From assembly GCA_963790775.1 (NCBI GenBank), contig CAWBPR010000001.1:82703-146702 (forward strand): 64,000 bases of DNA, read 5' to 3'. Below are positions 1 through 9,977 of the stretch, piece after piece. A model generated the notes under the pieces. The model did no database searches. It was not told the DNA's origin and saw only the letters and a program-made list of their open reading frames with translations. Position numbers and translations under genes: made by a program. Each line of letters opens with the position of its first letter. The first letter of the stretch is position 1. The stretch is from JASJBU01 sp963790775 (GTDB lineage: Bacteria > Pseudomonadota > Gammaproteobacteria > Chromatiales > Chromatiaceae).

Positions 1-1522
1 CTGTCAGGCTGCGTACCTCATCGCCACTCAGGCCGAGATGCTGGCAGAGACGAAACAATTCCCAACCATGACGATAGACACTGTAACCCGTCGGCAGGTC
101 GGCGGAGGGGCTGTGGAGCCAGGTCCAGATCATATCCGCCAGCCTTTGCCACTGATGATAGTCGTCGGAAAAAGCGGCCGCCTGGTTTACCAGGCGCTGG
201 GCCTGGCTGGTCAGATACTCCGGTAGATGCCGGTTGTTGAGGTGGTCGCGCACCATGAATTCAGAGCGGTGACTGCGAAAATACCAGCGCAGCATATCCA
301 GGCTGGGGGCAACCAGCCACTGTTGCCGACAGAGTTGCTGGGCAAACAGGCGATCCAGCACCAGCCGTACGGCCAGGTAGTCGACCATATCCACCGGAAT
401 ATTTTCGAACCCCTTGTAACCTGGATGGCTGTGGTGCCAGTAGAACATGCCGGACCAGCCCGGTAACTCGAGGGCGAGACGCTCCAGATACTGTTCCCAG
501 CGGTCCTGGGGTAACTGCAGACGTTGCAGTTCGGAGATCACCGTCTCCATCGGATCCTGATCCAGAATGGTTATCTCTTCCAGCCATTCCGGGATGTCGG
601 AAAATAACCCGGTCAGGTCGACGGAAACACTCTTACACCAGCTGGCATAGAAGCCCAGTGATCTGTCCTTGGCGTGCCAGGCAGCCATGCCCTGGTCCAG
701 ATGGTTGGCGAAATGGCGGATAATCAGGGGGCGGATATCCTCCAGCAGATCCTTGCCGGTCAGGCGCAGCAGCAGTCCACGCAGGGTGAGCTCCGGACCG
801 ACCCGTCCCAGCAGTCGATCAATTGCCTTGGCGACCTGTTTGCGGATCACTACATGGGCTCCAGCCACGGGTCCTTCTTCAGCGGTGAGTCGGCTGAGGA
901 TCTGCTCCGCCTGTTCAGGGGAGAGGTCCATCAACTCCTCCGGATGCAGCATGTTGAACTCCAGGTTCAACGCTTCCAGACAGCCCGACCAGAGGTCAGC
1001 AATGGCGTCCGACTCACTTTTCAGTCCCTGGCGGTCTGCAGATTCCATCAGTCGGCGGCGGCTGGCGCTGTCCACGTCTGACTGAAAGCGCGTGAGCGCC
1101 TGCATCTCCTCGATCTGCCAATTGAGCTGACAACCGGTCAGTTTCTTGATCGGATGGAGCAGAGCAGTGAGCAACACATCTCGCCGTGTCAGTGTGCCGG
1201 CGAATTCTTCAAGAATCACTGCATCGGGTTCTAGCCCAGATGTATCGTTAATCGCGCGTTCCAGGTCTTCGCGGGTAATGCGGCCCTGTTTATAAAACTC
1301 CCTGAAGCGTTCCAGCGGCAGATAACCGCGCGCACCGGTGATCCGCTCCGCCTCGGCAAGGGCTTGCGTAAATTCCAGGTGCTGAAATCCGTGCAGGGTA
1401 TTGTGATGGACGAAGTCCTTGATCGGCGCCTGCCCCGGCAGTACGTGCTCAAAATGATCCAAGGCGTGGCGCAAGCGCGCGCGAATATCGGTCTCTTCAA
1501 TAACTGCCGGTTTGTGCTGCAT
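1..1522 (-). CDS. dabA: DabA inorganic-carbon uptake protein (DUF2309), 3' end outside the window
   Basis: This is the large soluble subunit of the DAB bicarbonate-accumulation complex, a zinc-dependent, carbonic-anhydrase-like protein that works at the inner membrane with a proton-conducting partner. The frame is open from the ATG at 1522 to the window edge, so about 507 N-terminal residues of a protein usually 800 to over 1000 long are seen. The start is preceded by AGAGGA five bases upstream. The family block FVHHNTLHGF lies at residues 37-46, and no stop interrupts the frame. The Cys/Asp/His residues that bind zinc in characterised DabA lie further C-terminal, outside the window, so activity cannot be judged. 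It starts 12 bases after the NuoM-like partner gene on the same strand. The identification is firm at family level; bicarbonate transport is inferred from characterised relatives. Confidence 0.88.
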   Translation of the reverse strand, partial: MQHKPAVIEETDIRARLRHALDHFEHVLPGQAPIKDFVHHNTLHGFQHLEFTQALAEAERITGARGYLPLERFREFYKQGRITREDLERAINDTSGLEPDAVILEEFAGTLTRRDVLLTALLHPIKKLTGCQLNWQIEEMQALTRFQSDVDSASRRRLMESADRQGLKSESDAIADLWSGCLEALNLEFNMLHPEELMDLSPEQAEQILSRLTAEEGPVAGAHVVIRKQVAKAIDRLLGRVGPELTLRGLLLRLTGKDLLEDIRPLIIRHFANHLDQGMAAWHAKDRSLGFYASWCKSVSVDLTGLFSDIPEWLEEITILDQDPMETVISELQRLQLPQDRWEQYLERLALELPGWSGMFYWHHSHPGYKGFENIPVDMVDYLAVRLVLDRLFAQQLCRQQWLVAPSLDMLRWYFRSHRSEFMVRDHLNNRHLPEYLTSQAQRLVNQAAAFSDDYHQWQRLADMIWTWLHSPSADLPTGYSVYRHGWELFRLCQHLGLSGDEVRSLT

Positions 1523-1534
1523 CAAGATCCTCTC

Positions 1535-3001
1535 TTAAAGTGCACCTGCGAAGGTCTGACTCAAAAGAGCCACCGTGGAGGAGAAGATGTTCAATAACGG
1601 GGCGGGAAAGATGCCGAGCAGGATAATGCCGGCAGTGAGACTTCCCGCGGCCAGCATCTCCACCGGACGCAGATCTTCTATCTCCTTCATGCGGCTGCGG
1701 ACCGGGCCTGTGAATAACCGGCCTACGGTACGGATGGCATAGGCGGCGCTGATGATGACGCCTATGCTCAACACCACTACCAGCCAGCCCCAACGCTGAA
1801 AGCCGCCAATCAGGGCATGTAACTCGGCGATGAAACCCACTGTGCCAGGCAGGCCTACCGAGGCGACGAAGGCCAGGGTGGTGAAGAAGGCAAAGCGGGG
1901 TGTGATCTTGACCAGCGAACTGTAGTCGTTGACATTGCGGGTGTGGGTGCGTTCATAGAGCAGACCGACCAGCAGGAAGGTCACGCCCGCCACCAGCCCA
2001 TGAGCTACCATCTGCAGCACGGCGCCGGTGAGTCCGGTTATGTTGAGGGTGGCGATGCCCAGCAGCACCACACCCATGTGGCTCACAGATGAATAGGCGA
2101 TCATCGCCTTCAGGTCCCACTGACGCCAGGCCAGTAAGCCACCATAGATCAGGCTGATCAAAGCAAGGGCCACCAGCACCCACTGCAGAGCGATAACCGC
2201 CTCGGGCAGCATCTGTGCAGCGCGGATCAGGCCATAGGCGCCCATTTTCAGCAGGATGCCGGACAGCAGGATACTGATTGGACTGGGAGCCTCCACGTGG
2301 GCCAGTGGCAGCCAGCCATGAATCGGGAAAATCGGCATCTTCACCCCGAAGCCGATGAGAAAGCCGAGAAAGATCAACAGCTGTTTGTGCTCGTCCAGGG
2401 ATTTTGCCCCGGCGCTCATCTGTTCCATGGCGAAGGAGTGACTAGGCACCGCATCGAACAGCACCAGCAGACTGAGCAGCATGAAGACTGAGCCACCCAT
2501 GGTATAGAGCACGAAGTTGAGGGCCGCACCCTGGCGATTTTTGCCTCCCCAACGATCGATGAGAAAGAACAGGGGGATCAGGGTCAGCTCCCAGAAGACA
2601 TAGAAGAGGGACCAGTCCTGGGCCATGAAGACGCCGAGCATCGCCGATTCCAGCAACAGCACCAACATGTAATAGCCTTTCACATGTCTGTTGATGCTGG
2701 CGGAGGCGAGTAGTGCGATGAAACTGAGCAGGGTGGCCAGCAGCACCATGGAGAGGGAGATGCCGTCGATACCCACTGCATAGGAGGTGCCGAGCCGGGT
2801 GTTCCAGGGCACGATCTCCATGAGCTGCAACGCGGGGTTGGCGTTGTCGAAGTGCATCAGCAGGCGCCAGGAGAAAAGCATGGCGAGCGCCGAGCCAAAC
2901 AGGGCGAAATTGCGAATCAGGCGTGCGTTCTGTCCCGGCAGCAGCGCCAGGATAGCTGCTGTTACAACCGGCGTGATCAACAGTTGAGTCAGTAATCCCA
3001 T
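1535..3001 (-). CDS. dabB: NuoM/NdhD-like proton-conducting membrane subunit, probable DabB partner
   Basis: A polytopic membrane protein of the Mrp/NuoL-M-N antiporter family (PF00361), very hydrophobic, with roughly 13-14 membrane segments. Seen directly: the conserved Glu of the FYVFWELTLIPL segment (E138 counting from the ATG at 3001), the Lys of GFGVKMPIFPIHGW (K221) and its His (H228), all used for proton transfer in this family. It lies 12 bases upstream of dabA in the same operon and no other complex I genes are nearby. By analogy with DAB operons of sulfur oxidisers it probably couples proton flow to DabA-dependent bicarbonate uptake. The frame can begin 18 codons earlier at 3055, but the ATG at 3001 gives the usual hydrophobic N-terminus; neither start has a strong ribosome site. 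A role as a spare NADH dehydrogenase subunit is the less likely alternative. Confidence 0.75.
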   Translation of the reverse strand: MGLLTQLLITPVVTAAILALLPGQNARLIRNFALFGSALAMLFSWRLLMHFDNANPALQLMEIVPWNTRLGTSYAVGIDGISLSMVLLATLLSFIALLASASINRHVKGYYMLVLLLESAMLGVFMAQDWSLFYVFWELTLIPLFFLIDRWGGKNRQGAALNFVLYTMGGSVFMLLSLLVLFDAVPSHSFAMEQMSAGAKSLDEHKQLLIFLGFLIGFGVKMPIFPIHGWLPLAHVEAPSPISILLSGILLKMGAYGLIRAAQMLPEAVIALQWVLVALALISLIYGGLLAWRQWDLKAMIAYSSVSHMGVVLLGIATLNITGLTGAVLQMVAHGLVAGVTFLLVGLLYERTHTRNVNDYSSLVKITPRFAFFTTLAFVASVGLPGTVGFIAELHALIGGFQRWGWLVVVLSIGVIISAAYAIRTVGRLFTGPVRSRMKEIEDLRPVEMLAAGSLTAGIILLGIFPAPLLNIFSSTVALLSQTFAGAL

Positions 3002-3546
3002 GCTAAGCCAGCTCTCAGGCGTACGAAAAACTTTCGCCACCCAGACACAGTTCATGCTCTGTTGCTGAGTGTAACGAGACCGTGGATTTAGCTCGTGACT
3101 CCGTACGGGAGTAGAGCAACCCAGTCACACTGAGTTGGATAGAGATGGCCTCGATTCAAGGCCGAAAACAATACCATGCTGAATTGGAAATGTCATCGAT
3201 AATTACTAATATGATAATAAACCGCTGGGTTTAAGTTGCATCAGGCTGGAGCAGGGTAAACCTTAAATGATTTGCCCGGATCTAATGAAACTGTAATATC
3301 ATGTCCAAAGAAGTGGATTTATAAATAATAAATAGTTCATTTACATTTCAATAAAAAATTAATAAATAAGGTTCTCAAGCGCATTCGGGAAGTCTGTGGA
3401 CCAGAAGCCACGGTTTGGTGCGCTGACACAGGGATCAATGCCATCCAAACATTCTGCCTTCTTTGAGGCAGCGTAATAATCTGCAGCGCAGGTGAAGATT
3501 GGTAAAGGCGTCGCTTTCCGAGCGAAATCGAGAAGATAACAGCCAG
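3002..3546. other. Intergenic region between dabB and the REC-PAS-GGDEF-EAL gene
   Basis: No gene is visible here. The stretch is AT-rich around 3180-3370. A possible plus-strand sigma70-type promoter is TTGGAA at 3184-3189, a 17-base spacer and TAATAT at 3207-3212, which would leave a long leader of about 330 bases before the gene at 3547. This promoter is a weak match and only a suggestion. Confidence 0.25.
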
Positions 3547-5628
3547 ATGATTATCAACGACCAAAAAAAAGCGCATATACTCATCGTCGATGATGATCCG
3601 GCTGTCGGGGTGCTTGCGGAGGCATCGCTGACGGATGAAAACAATCAGATTTCCATAGCCAGTGATGGTGAAGCGGCATTACGGATGATAGAAGCCTCTG
3701 CGCCTAGCCTGTTGCTGCTGGATGTGGTAATGCCGCTTAAAGGTGGTTTTGAAGTCTGTCAGGAACTACTGGACGATTCAAACCAGCAGCAGTTTCCAAT
3801 CATTATGATCACCGGACTCGATGACGAGCAATCGATCGAGCGGGCCTATCGGCTCGGGGTGACGGGATTCATAACCAAGCCCATCAACTGGCTGGTGCTC
3901 AAACACCAGATACAATTTGTGTTGCGCGCCTGGCACGACAGACAGGCCCTGTCCGAGAGCAAGGAACGCTACACGCTGGCTGCACGAGGCGCCAATGATG
4001 GACTATGGGATTGGAACATCAAACAGGGATTTGTCTACTTTTCACCACGCTGGCTTGAGATGCTTGGATATCATGAGGCAGAGCTCGATGGACTGCTCAG
4101 TAACTGGATCAAGCTGATTCATCCAGAAGACCGGGAACTGTTCAAAACGGAACTCGACTCCCATGTCAGCGGACATTCTGAAAAATTTGAGCTCGAATAT
4201 CGCATCCAAAATAATCAGGGGAGATATCGGTGGATGCTGTGCCGTGGCTTGGCGATTCACGATAAGCATGATACGGCATATCGCATGGCCGGCTCGCAGA
4301 CTGATATTTCAGAGCAGAAGTCAGCGGAATCCCAGTTAATGCATGATGCCCTGCACGATAGTTTGACCGGGCTGCCTAATCGGTCTCTTCTGGTGGAGAG
4401 GATTTCATACAGCATCAACCTGTTGCAGAGAAATAAAAAGAAGTATTTTGCCCTGGCATTTCTTGATCTTGACCGGTTTAAAACCATCAATGACAGTCTT
4501 GGACATCACGTAGGGGATCAGCTGTTACAGAAAGCAGGTGAGCGGATCAGGGAGTTGTTGCGCGATACCGATCTGCTGTCGCGGATCGGTGGTGACGAAT
4601 TCGTAATCCTGTTTTCCGAATTTCACGATCTGCAATCTCTGATCTCGATCGTGGAGCGCGTACGGCGCAAGATCGCTCTGCCCTTTACGATTGAGAATAA
4701 CCTCTTGCGGATCAGTGTAAGTATCGGCATAGCGGTGAGCGAAGGCCAGTACTCCCGGCCGGATGATATTTTACGTGATGCGGATCTCGCCATGTACCGG
4801 GCGAAAGAGTCTGGAAAAAACAGATTTGAAATTTTTAATTCCGACATGCATCAACGCGCCAGCCGGGTGCTGAGCATTGAGTCAGCACTGCATGACGCAT
4901 TAGAAAACAATGAACTCAGACTTCATTATCAGCCTATCTATAGGCTGAACGATCAGCAGCTGGTCGGGTTTGAGGCGCTGTTGCGCTGGCAACATCCGCA
5001 GCAGGGATTGCTGATGCCCCAGGATTTTCTGGAAATTGCCGAGGAGTCAGGTCTGATCGTAGCTTTGGGGCGATGGGCTATTAAGCAGGCGGTTGAACAG
5101 CTGACGGTCTGGCGCAGCAAGATTTCCAAGCTCAGCGATGCTTATGTCAGCATCAATCTTTCAAGTAAGGAGTTCTCACAGAATGATTTATTACATTATA
5201 TCGATATGCTGCTCGATAAATCGCAGTTGCCTTCGGGTTCACTGAAGCTTGAAATCACCGAAACGGTTTTGATCAATAATTTCGAGCGGGCGACGGCGGT
5301 GATGACAGCCTTAAGGGATAGAGGCATAGACCTCTTGATCGACGATTTCGGTACCGGTTTCTCATCCTTGAGCTACCTGCATAATTTTCCGTTCAACTAC
5401 CTGAAAATCGATCAGACCTTCGTCAAGCAACTGGACCAGAATTCCAATAGCCAGTTGATAGTGGAGGCGATCATTACTCTGGCGCATAGTCTGGGGTTGG
5501 CCGTTATCGCCGAGGGGGGTGAGAACCCTCAGGAAATCGAGTGTTTGAGAAGATTGGATTGTGAGTATGGACAGGGATACAACTTCTCCCTGCCCCAGCC
5601 AGCTGAACAGGTTGTGCTGGCTCTATAG
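3547..5628 (+). CDS. Response regulator with PAS, GGDEF and EAL domains (c-di-GMP turnover)
   Basis: A 693-residue cytoplasmic signalling protein. The N-terminal receiver domain has the acidic pocket DDD at 15-17, the phosphoacceptor D59 in LLLLDVVMP, and the Lys of FITKP. A PAS domain with the typical GLWDWN start covers roughly 137-265. The GGDEF motif is intact near 346-350 (RIGGDEFVILF), so cyclase activity is possible. The EAL motif is intact near 475-477 (FEALLRW), with NLSSKEF, EITET, DDFGTGFSSL and LKIDQTFV following, so phosphodiesterase activity is possible as well. Which activity dominates cannot be read from sequence. I prefer the ATG at 3547 over a TTG at 3499 because the receiver fold begins straight after it. 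It stands alone, without a cognate kinase, and converges on ribE 21 bases away. Confidence 0.9.
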   Translation: MIINDQKKAHILIVDDDPAVGVLAEASLTDENNQISIASDGEAALRMIEASAPSLLLLDVVMPLKGGFEVCQELLDDSNQQQFPIIMITGLDDEQSIERAYRLGVTGFITKPINWLVLKHQIQFVLRAWHDRQALSESKERYTLAARGANDGLWDWNIKQGFVYFSPRWLEMLGYHEAELDGLLSNWIKLIHPEDRELFKTELDSHVSGHSEKFELEYRIQNNQGRYRWMLCRGLAIHDKHDTAYRMAGSQTDISEQKSAESQLMHDALHDSLTGLPNRSLLVERISYSINLLQRNKKKYFALAFLDLDRFKTINDSLGHHVGDQLLQKAGERIRELLRDTDLLSRIGGDEFVILFSEFHDLQSLISIVERVRRKIALPFTIENNLLRISVSIGIAVSEGQYSRPDDILRDADLAMYRAKESGKNRFEIFNSDMHQRASRVLSIESALHDALENNELRLHYQPIYRLNDQQLVGFEALLRWQHPQQGLLMPQDFLEIAEESGLIVALGRWAIKQAVEQLTVWRSKISKLSDAYVSINLSSKEFSQNDLLHYIDMLLDKSQLPSGSLKLEITETVLINNFERATAVMTALRDRGIDLLIDDFGTGFSSLSYLHNFPFNYLKIDQTFVKQLDQNSNSQLIVEAIITLAHSLGLAVIAEGGENPQEIECLRRLDCEYGQGYNFSLPQPAEQVVLAL

Positions 5629-5649
5629 TATTCCCGGGAAGCAGGCCGA

Positions 5650-6261
5650 TCAGCCTGTTGTTTGCTGCAGTATTCTCTCTACAGTATCAACGATAGCCTG
5701 AGTCTGGGGATCAATCTCAATGTTGACAAGGTCCCCTGGCTGACGTCCTCCAATATTCGTTCTCTGCAGGGTTTCAGGGATCAGATTGACTTCGAACTCG
5801 TCAGCTGCAACGTTTCCAACAGTCAGGCTGATACCATCGATGCCGATGTACCCTTTTGTGAAGATATATTTTTTCAGATTTTCGGGCAATCTGAAGCGAA
5901 TCTGCCGGTTATTTTCGCTCTCAATGACCTGTACAACTTCCGCGGTGCAGATAATGTGTCCGGACATCTGGTGTCCGCCAATCTCATCGCCGAATCGGGC
6001 GGCTCGCTCGAAATTGATGCTGTCTCCCAGCTGCAAGCTACCCAGGTTTGTCACACGCAGCGTCTCCTGCATCAGATCGAAACTAATCAGGTTTCCAGTG
6101 ATATGAGTGACAGTGAGACAACAACCATTGTGCGCAACAGAAGCACCCTTTTTCAGGCCCTTGCAGTCGGCTTCAGGAAGTCGAATTTGGTGGGTGCGAA
6201 AATTCTCTTTTTCCAGGATATCAACCACTTCGGCAGTACCCTGTACAATTCCGGTGAACAT
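5650..6261 (-). CDS. ribE: Riboflavin synthase, alpha subunit
   Basis: The enzyme converts two molecules of 6,7-dimethyl-8-ribityllumazine into riboflavin plus the pyrimidinedione substrate, the last step of vitamin B2 synthesis in the cytoplasm. The 203-residue length is normal. Two tandem lumazine-binding barrels are visible: the first begins MFTGIVQGTAEV and contains HNGCCLTVT, the second contains GIDGISLTVG. The sequence closely follows the enterobacterial enzyme, including FERAARFGDEIGGHQMSGH and VNIEIDPQTQAIVDTVERIL. The ATG at 6261 is chosen because MFTG is the universal N-terminus; a TTG five codons upstream is unlikely. As in E. coli, the gene is solitary, with no ribD, ribBA or ribH beside it. 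I see no FMN riboswitch upstream. Confidence 0.95.
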   Translation of the reverse strand: MFTGIVQGTAEVVDILEKENFRTHQIRLPEADCKGLKKGASVAHNGCCLTVTHITGNLISFDLMQETLRVTNLGSLQLGDSINFERAARFGDEIGGHQMSGHIICTAEVVQVIESENNRQIRFRLPENLKKYIFTKGYIGIDGISLTVGNVAADEFEVNLIPETLQRTNIGGRQPGDLVNIEIDPQTQAIVDTVERILQQTTG

Positions 6262-6849
6262 TTTCTCAGCTCGCAATTAACAGGTGGATAAAATTATCGA
6301 TCAGTCAATAAGCCTGCAGTCTTTTACAGGCAGAATATCTTCGGTTGAAAAAGCGCCTGTGCACTATATCCTGAGCGGTTAAACATGAGAATATCCGCAC
6401 TGAATATGCTGTAGGATATCACCTGCGGAGCATTGTGCGGTCGTTGGGTTATCTTGTTCGAAGCTTTTGCCCTCCGCCAGGCCGGGGGACTCAAAACAAT
6501 AACACTCTGTGATGGCATTAACGGTTGCCGCATACTTGAGACCTGCCGAGGGTCTGCCCGAGCAGTTTTCTGGCATCAGGGGATGAGAGATAATGGTCAG
6601 GATGTTTAGGGGCTAGGGAAAACCCTGATTTAGTCGTGAGCTTAGAAATGATTGAATCATCCGCTGATTCTGCAATTGCGTGATGGGCTCTCGATACAAG
6701 TGGTATTTTCCCTTGTACTGGATATACAGACGATAACTGAGATAACTGCTGATTGATCAACTGTTCGGGTTGCTCGATCAAACATTTTGATACTTATATT
6801 GGGTAAATCAAACCCATTGCTCCGCGAGGAGAGATTGAGAGGAATTTTC
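6262..6849. other. Non-coding stretch upstream of ribE and the DUF349 gene
   Basis: About 590 bases separate the divergent genes. Short open frames occur on both strands but none has a ribosome site or recognisable product. No riboswitch consensus is seen. Promoters for both divergent genes should lie here but I cannot place them with confidence. Confidence 0.3.
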
Positions 6850-9768
6850 ATGCCCCTTATGCGTTTTTTTAAGCCCAAATGGCAACATCCCAATCCAGAC
6901 GTGCGCTGTCAGGCGGTCGAAGCCCTGGCATCTGACAATGCAGATGTGTTGAACAAAGTCGCGCTTCAGGATGAGATTCCAGCTGTTCGCAGAGTGGCAT
7001 TGAGTCGCATCCACGACCTCCAGTTTCTGCGTACTGCCGTGGATAAAGAGCGCGATCAGGAAGTCCGCGATTTCGCCAGACGCTGTTTGTCGGAACTGTT
7101 GGCGGGGGTGAATGAAAAGTTCCACCCGTTGGAGATCAGGCTGGACTTTCTGACACGCCATCCGGAACCTGAATTCTTGGAATATGTAGCATTGAAAGGT
7201 GCTGAGCCCGAATTACGCAAATCTGCTCAAGCTTTGGTGATGCGGGAAGAGGTGCTTGGTGAAGTCGCCGTGCATGACCCGGTGTTTGCCAATCGGCTGG
7301 CGGCGCTGGAGAGGATCGACGACTCCAGTGTGCTGGAAAAGATTTTTCACGACACGCGTAAACACGATAAACAGATCAACCGGCTGTCGCGGTCGAAACT
7401 CGATGCGTTGATTGAGGCGCAGCAGCGAATCCTCAGAAACCAGACGGAATGTGAAACTATCTGCAAGCGTCTTGAGCAGATGGGGCAGGGTGAGAATTGG
7501 GAAACTGAACTGGCTGAGTTCGAGCAATTCGAGGAAAGCTGGAAGCGGCTGTCCATCGAAGCCGAAGCAGAATTTCAGGCTCGGTATGCAACGGCCCGCG
7601 ATGCTTTCCTGAGGCGCTCCGCAGTGTATCGCGAGGCGCGGCAAGCCGAGGAACAGGCGTGGGGCATTGCGAAGAGTGCAAAACAGGCCATTCTTTCAGA
7701 GTTGGCGAAGTGCCTTGTCGAAATGCAAGACCTTGACACGCTGAATGAGGAGCTCGAGTCAAAGTATAAAACCGACCTGGAGCATTGGCAGACTGCGTGG
7801 AATGAAGTAACGGGGCTGCCGGATCTCCAGGCAGCGCCGCTGAATGCCACTTATGAGAAGGATCTGGGTGCAATACGAAAACAGATTGCAGTCTTAAAAG
7901 ATTGCCGTATAGCGGAGGCGGCGCTCAGCGCCTTGCTGAGCGAAGCCGAAAAACTACTGAATTCGAAAAAGCCAATCACGGAGAAACAGATCAATTCGCT
8001 GGGCAAGCGTTGGGAGGCAAAGCAGGGCGCAGCTGACAGCCATACGCTCGTTTCCGTAAATGAACAGTATGTAGAATTGCATAAGCAACTGCGTGCGCGC
8101 CTTACCCATCAGCTTGAAAAACGTGATAAAGAGTTTGAAAAGCTTCCTGGATACCTGGACAAACTGGATGCGCTGTTGAATGAGAAGTTGCTGAAAGAGG
8201 CGGCTCCCATGCATGATCGAGTCCAGAGCAGCCTGAATAATCTGCAGGCCATGGGTATGCCGCAGAACAAGCTGGCGCCATTTGTCAAACGGCTGCATCG
8301 GGTGACGCCACAGGTCAGGGAGTTGCAAAGCTGGCGAACCTGGGGAGCCGATGAAGCCAGGGAGCGTTTTTGTGATGAGATGGAGGCTTTGATCGGCAGC
8401 GAGGACAAACCTTCAGAACTCGCAACTCAGATACGCCGTCTGCGTACCGAGTGGAATCGTCTGAGTTCAGATGGCGGAGTGACGGGTAAAACCCTGCGCA
8501 AACGTTTCGACAAGGCAGCGAACGAGGCCTACAAACCCTGTGAGGCTTTTTTCAAGCAGCAATCCGAACAGCGCAGCAGTAACCTGGAAAAGAAGCGCGA
8601 ACTGTTGCAACGGTTGGAATCCTATCTTGAGAGCGTAGAGTGGTCGCATATGGATTGGAAGTCGGCAGTCAAGTTTCAACGGCAGGTGAGTATTGACTGG
8701 CGGCGGGCTGGTCCGGTTGACAGACGTGATGCCAGGGAAATCGATGATCGGTACCAGAAGGCTTTGGGCGTCTTGAACGAACATCTAGGACTGGAACAGA
8801 AACGTAATCTGACGCAACGCAAGGGCCTGATAGACAAGGTTCGCACCCTCATGGAGACGGAAGACATCAACCAGGCCATCGATGAGTGCAAACAGCTGCA
8901 GTCGCAGTGGCAGGCTACCGTGCCAGGCAAACGCCAACAGGAAAATGAACTCTGGGAGGAGTTTCGGGAGGCCTGTGATGCGGTCTTCGATCGTCGTAAG
9001 CAGCAACAGAGTGAGCGTCTTGCAGAGGAGCAGCAAAACAAGGCGAAGAAACAGGAGATCTGCACTACCCTAGAGCAGCTCGCGCAATCCAAACTTGACG
9101 AATTGGCGGCGGCTGAGCGACAGATTCACAAACTGCTGGATGAGTGGAAAGCCGTTGGAAATGTGGCAAAACGCGACAGCGCGGCGCTGGAACAGCGTTT
9201 TGAAAAGGCGCAGGAAAAATTCCGTTTACAAAGACGGGCGCTGCAGGAGGCAGAGGAGAGGTCGCAATTAAATCTGCTGGGTGAAAAAGCTGCACTCTGC
9301 AGGGAACTTGAAAAGATGCTGGAAAATTCTGATCCGGTATTGGAATCGGATGCAATCAATCAAAGCTGGGAAAAACTCTCACCAATGACTGATGCTGAAA
9401 GCGAGGTTCAGATACAGCAGCGATATGACAAAGTCTGTGCGGCACTGAAGGATAAAACCGGCGAAACACGGGTAAAGCTGCTGGAAGAATTGCAGGCGAA
9501 TCTGGAGTTCCGAAAAGAGCTTTGCCTGCGCATGGAAATTCTGTCTGGTGTGGAATCGCCTCCTGAACTGCAGCAGGCGCGTATGGAATTCCAGGCCAAC
9601 CGACTGGCTGAAGCGATGGGGCAGGGGGAAGTGGACCCGGTCGGAAATATGGCCGAACTGGTACTCAGCTGGTGCCTGACGGGCGGCGCTCCAGCCAAAG
9701 AAGAAGCTAAGCTTCAGCAACGTTTTGAAAAGGCCCGTCAAGCAGCTGAATCAAATAGCACGGAATAG
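6850..9768 (+). CDS. Long DUF349 repeat protein with HEAT-like N-terminus
   Basis: A 972-residue, highly charged and mostly helical cytoplasmic protein. The first 90 residues resemble HEAT-type repeats (PDVRCQAVEALAS, IPAVRRVALSRI, QEVRDFARRCLSELL). From about residue 180 onward the protein consists of repeated three-to-four-helix blocks with W, F and basic residues typical of DUF349 (LQSQWQATVPGKRQQENELW, LLDEWKAVGNVAKRDSAALE) joined by coiled coil. The ATG at 6850 is chosen because AGAGGA lies seven bases upstream; an earlier in-frame start at 6787 has none. The function of DUF349 proteins is not established; a structural or scaffolding role is only inferred. The gene is monocistronic and ends before a bidirectional terminator. 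Confidence 0.85.
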   Translation: MPLMRFFKPKWQHPNPDVRCQAVEALASDNADVLNKVALQDEIPAVRRVALSRIHDLQFLRTAVDKERDQEVRDFARRCLSELLAGVNEKFHPLEIRLDFLTRHPEPEFLEYVALKGAEPELRKSAQALVMREEVLGEVAVHDPVFANRLAALERIDDSSVLEKIFHDTRKHDKQINRLSRSKLDALIEAQQRILRNQTECETICKRLEQMGQGENWETELAEFEQFEESWKRLSIEAEAEFQARYATARDAFLRRSAVYREARQAEEQAWGIAKSAKQAILSELAKCLVEMQDLDTLNEELESKYKTDLEHWQTAWNEVTGLPDLQAAPLNATYEKDLGAIRKQIAVLKDCRIAEAALSALLSEAEKLLNSKKPITEKQINSLGKRWEAKQGAADSHTLVSVNEQYVELHKQLRARLTHQLEKRDKEFEKLPGYLDKLDALLNEKLLKEAAPMHDRVQSSLNNLQAMGMPQNKLAPFVKRLHRVTPQVRELQSWRTWGADEARERFCDEMEALIGSEDKPSELATQIRRLRTEWNRLSSDGGVTGKTLRKRFDKAANEAYKPCEAFFKQQSEQRSSNLEKKRELLQRLESYLESVEWSHMDWKSAVKFQRQVSIDWRRAGPVDRRDAREIDDRYQKALGVLNEHLGLEQKRNLTQRKGLIDKVRTLMETEDINQAIDECKQLQSQWQATVPGKRQQENELWEEFREACDAVFDRRKQQQSERLAEEQQNKAKKQEICTTLEQLAQSKLDELAAAERQIHKLLDEWKAVGNVAKRDSAALEQRFEKAQEKFRLQRRALQEAEERSQLNLLGEKAALCRELEKMLENSDPVLESDAINQSWEKLSPMTDAESEVQIQQRYDKVCAALKDKTGETRVKLLEELQANLEFRKELCLRMEILSGVESPPELQQARMEFQANRLAEAMGQGEVDPVGNMAELVLSWCLTGGAPAKEEAKLQQRFEKARQAAESNSTE

Positions 9769-9926
9769 GATTAGAGTGGGGGAAGGACAGGGAAATTTGT
9801 GAACAGAAAGAGGTTGATTGACTCAAAAATATCGAGCCTCGTTTGGATCTTTCAAGCTTTATATATTGTAACTACATGTTCTTAGAGCGTGGGTTTTTTA
9901 CGTAATATTGGGGCTGGGGAGATGCT

Positions 9927-9961
9927 AAAAAAACGGCGGTTTAACACCGCCGGTTTTTTTA
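9927..9961. terminator. Bidirectional rho-independent terminator
   Basis: The stem CGGCGGT (9934-9940) pairs with ACCGCCG (9946-9952) around a five-base loop. Seven A residues lie on the left and seven T residues on the right, so both strands produce a GC hairpin followed by a U-tract. It lies between the convergent DUF349 and parvulin genes and can serve both. Confidence 0.9.
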
Positions 9962-9977
9962 GCAGGTTAATGGTTTG

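Noticed and set aside
5662..6291. 209-codon plus-strand frame opposite ribE
   Set aside because: Antisense of riboflavin synthase; the minus-strand protein matches its family from end to end.
6262..6600. FMN riboswitch upstream of ribE
   Set aside because: No FMN aptamer consensus was found; the gene also appears solitary.
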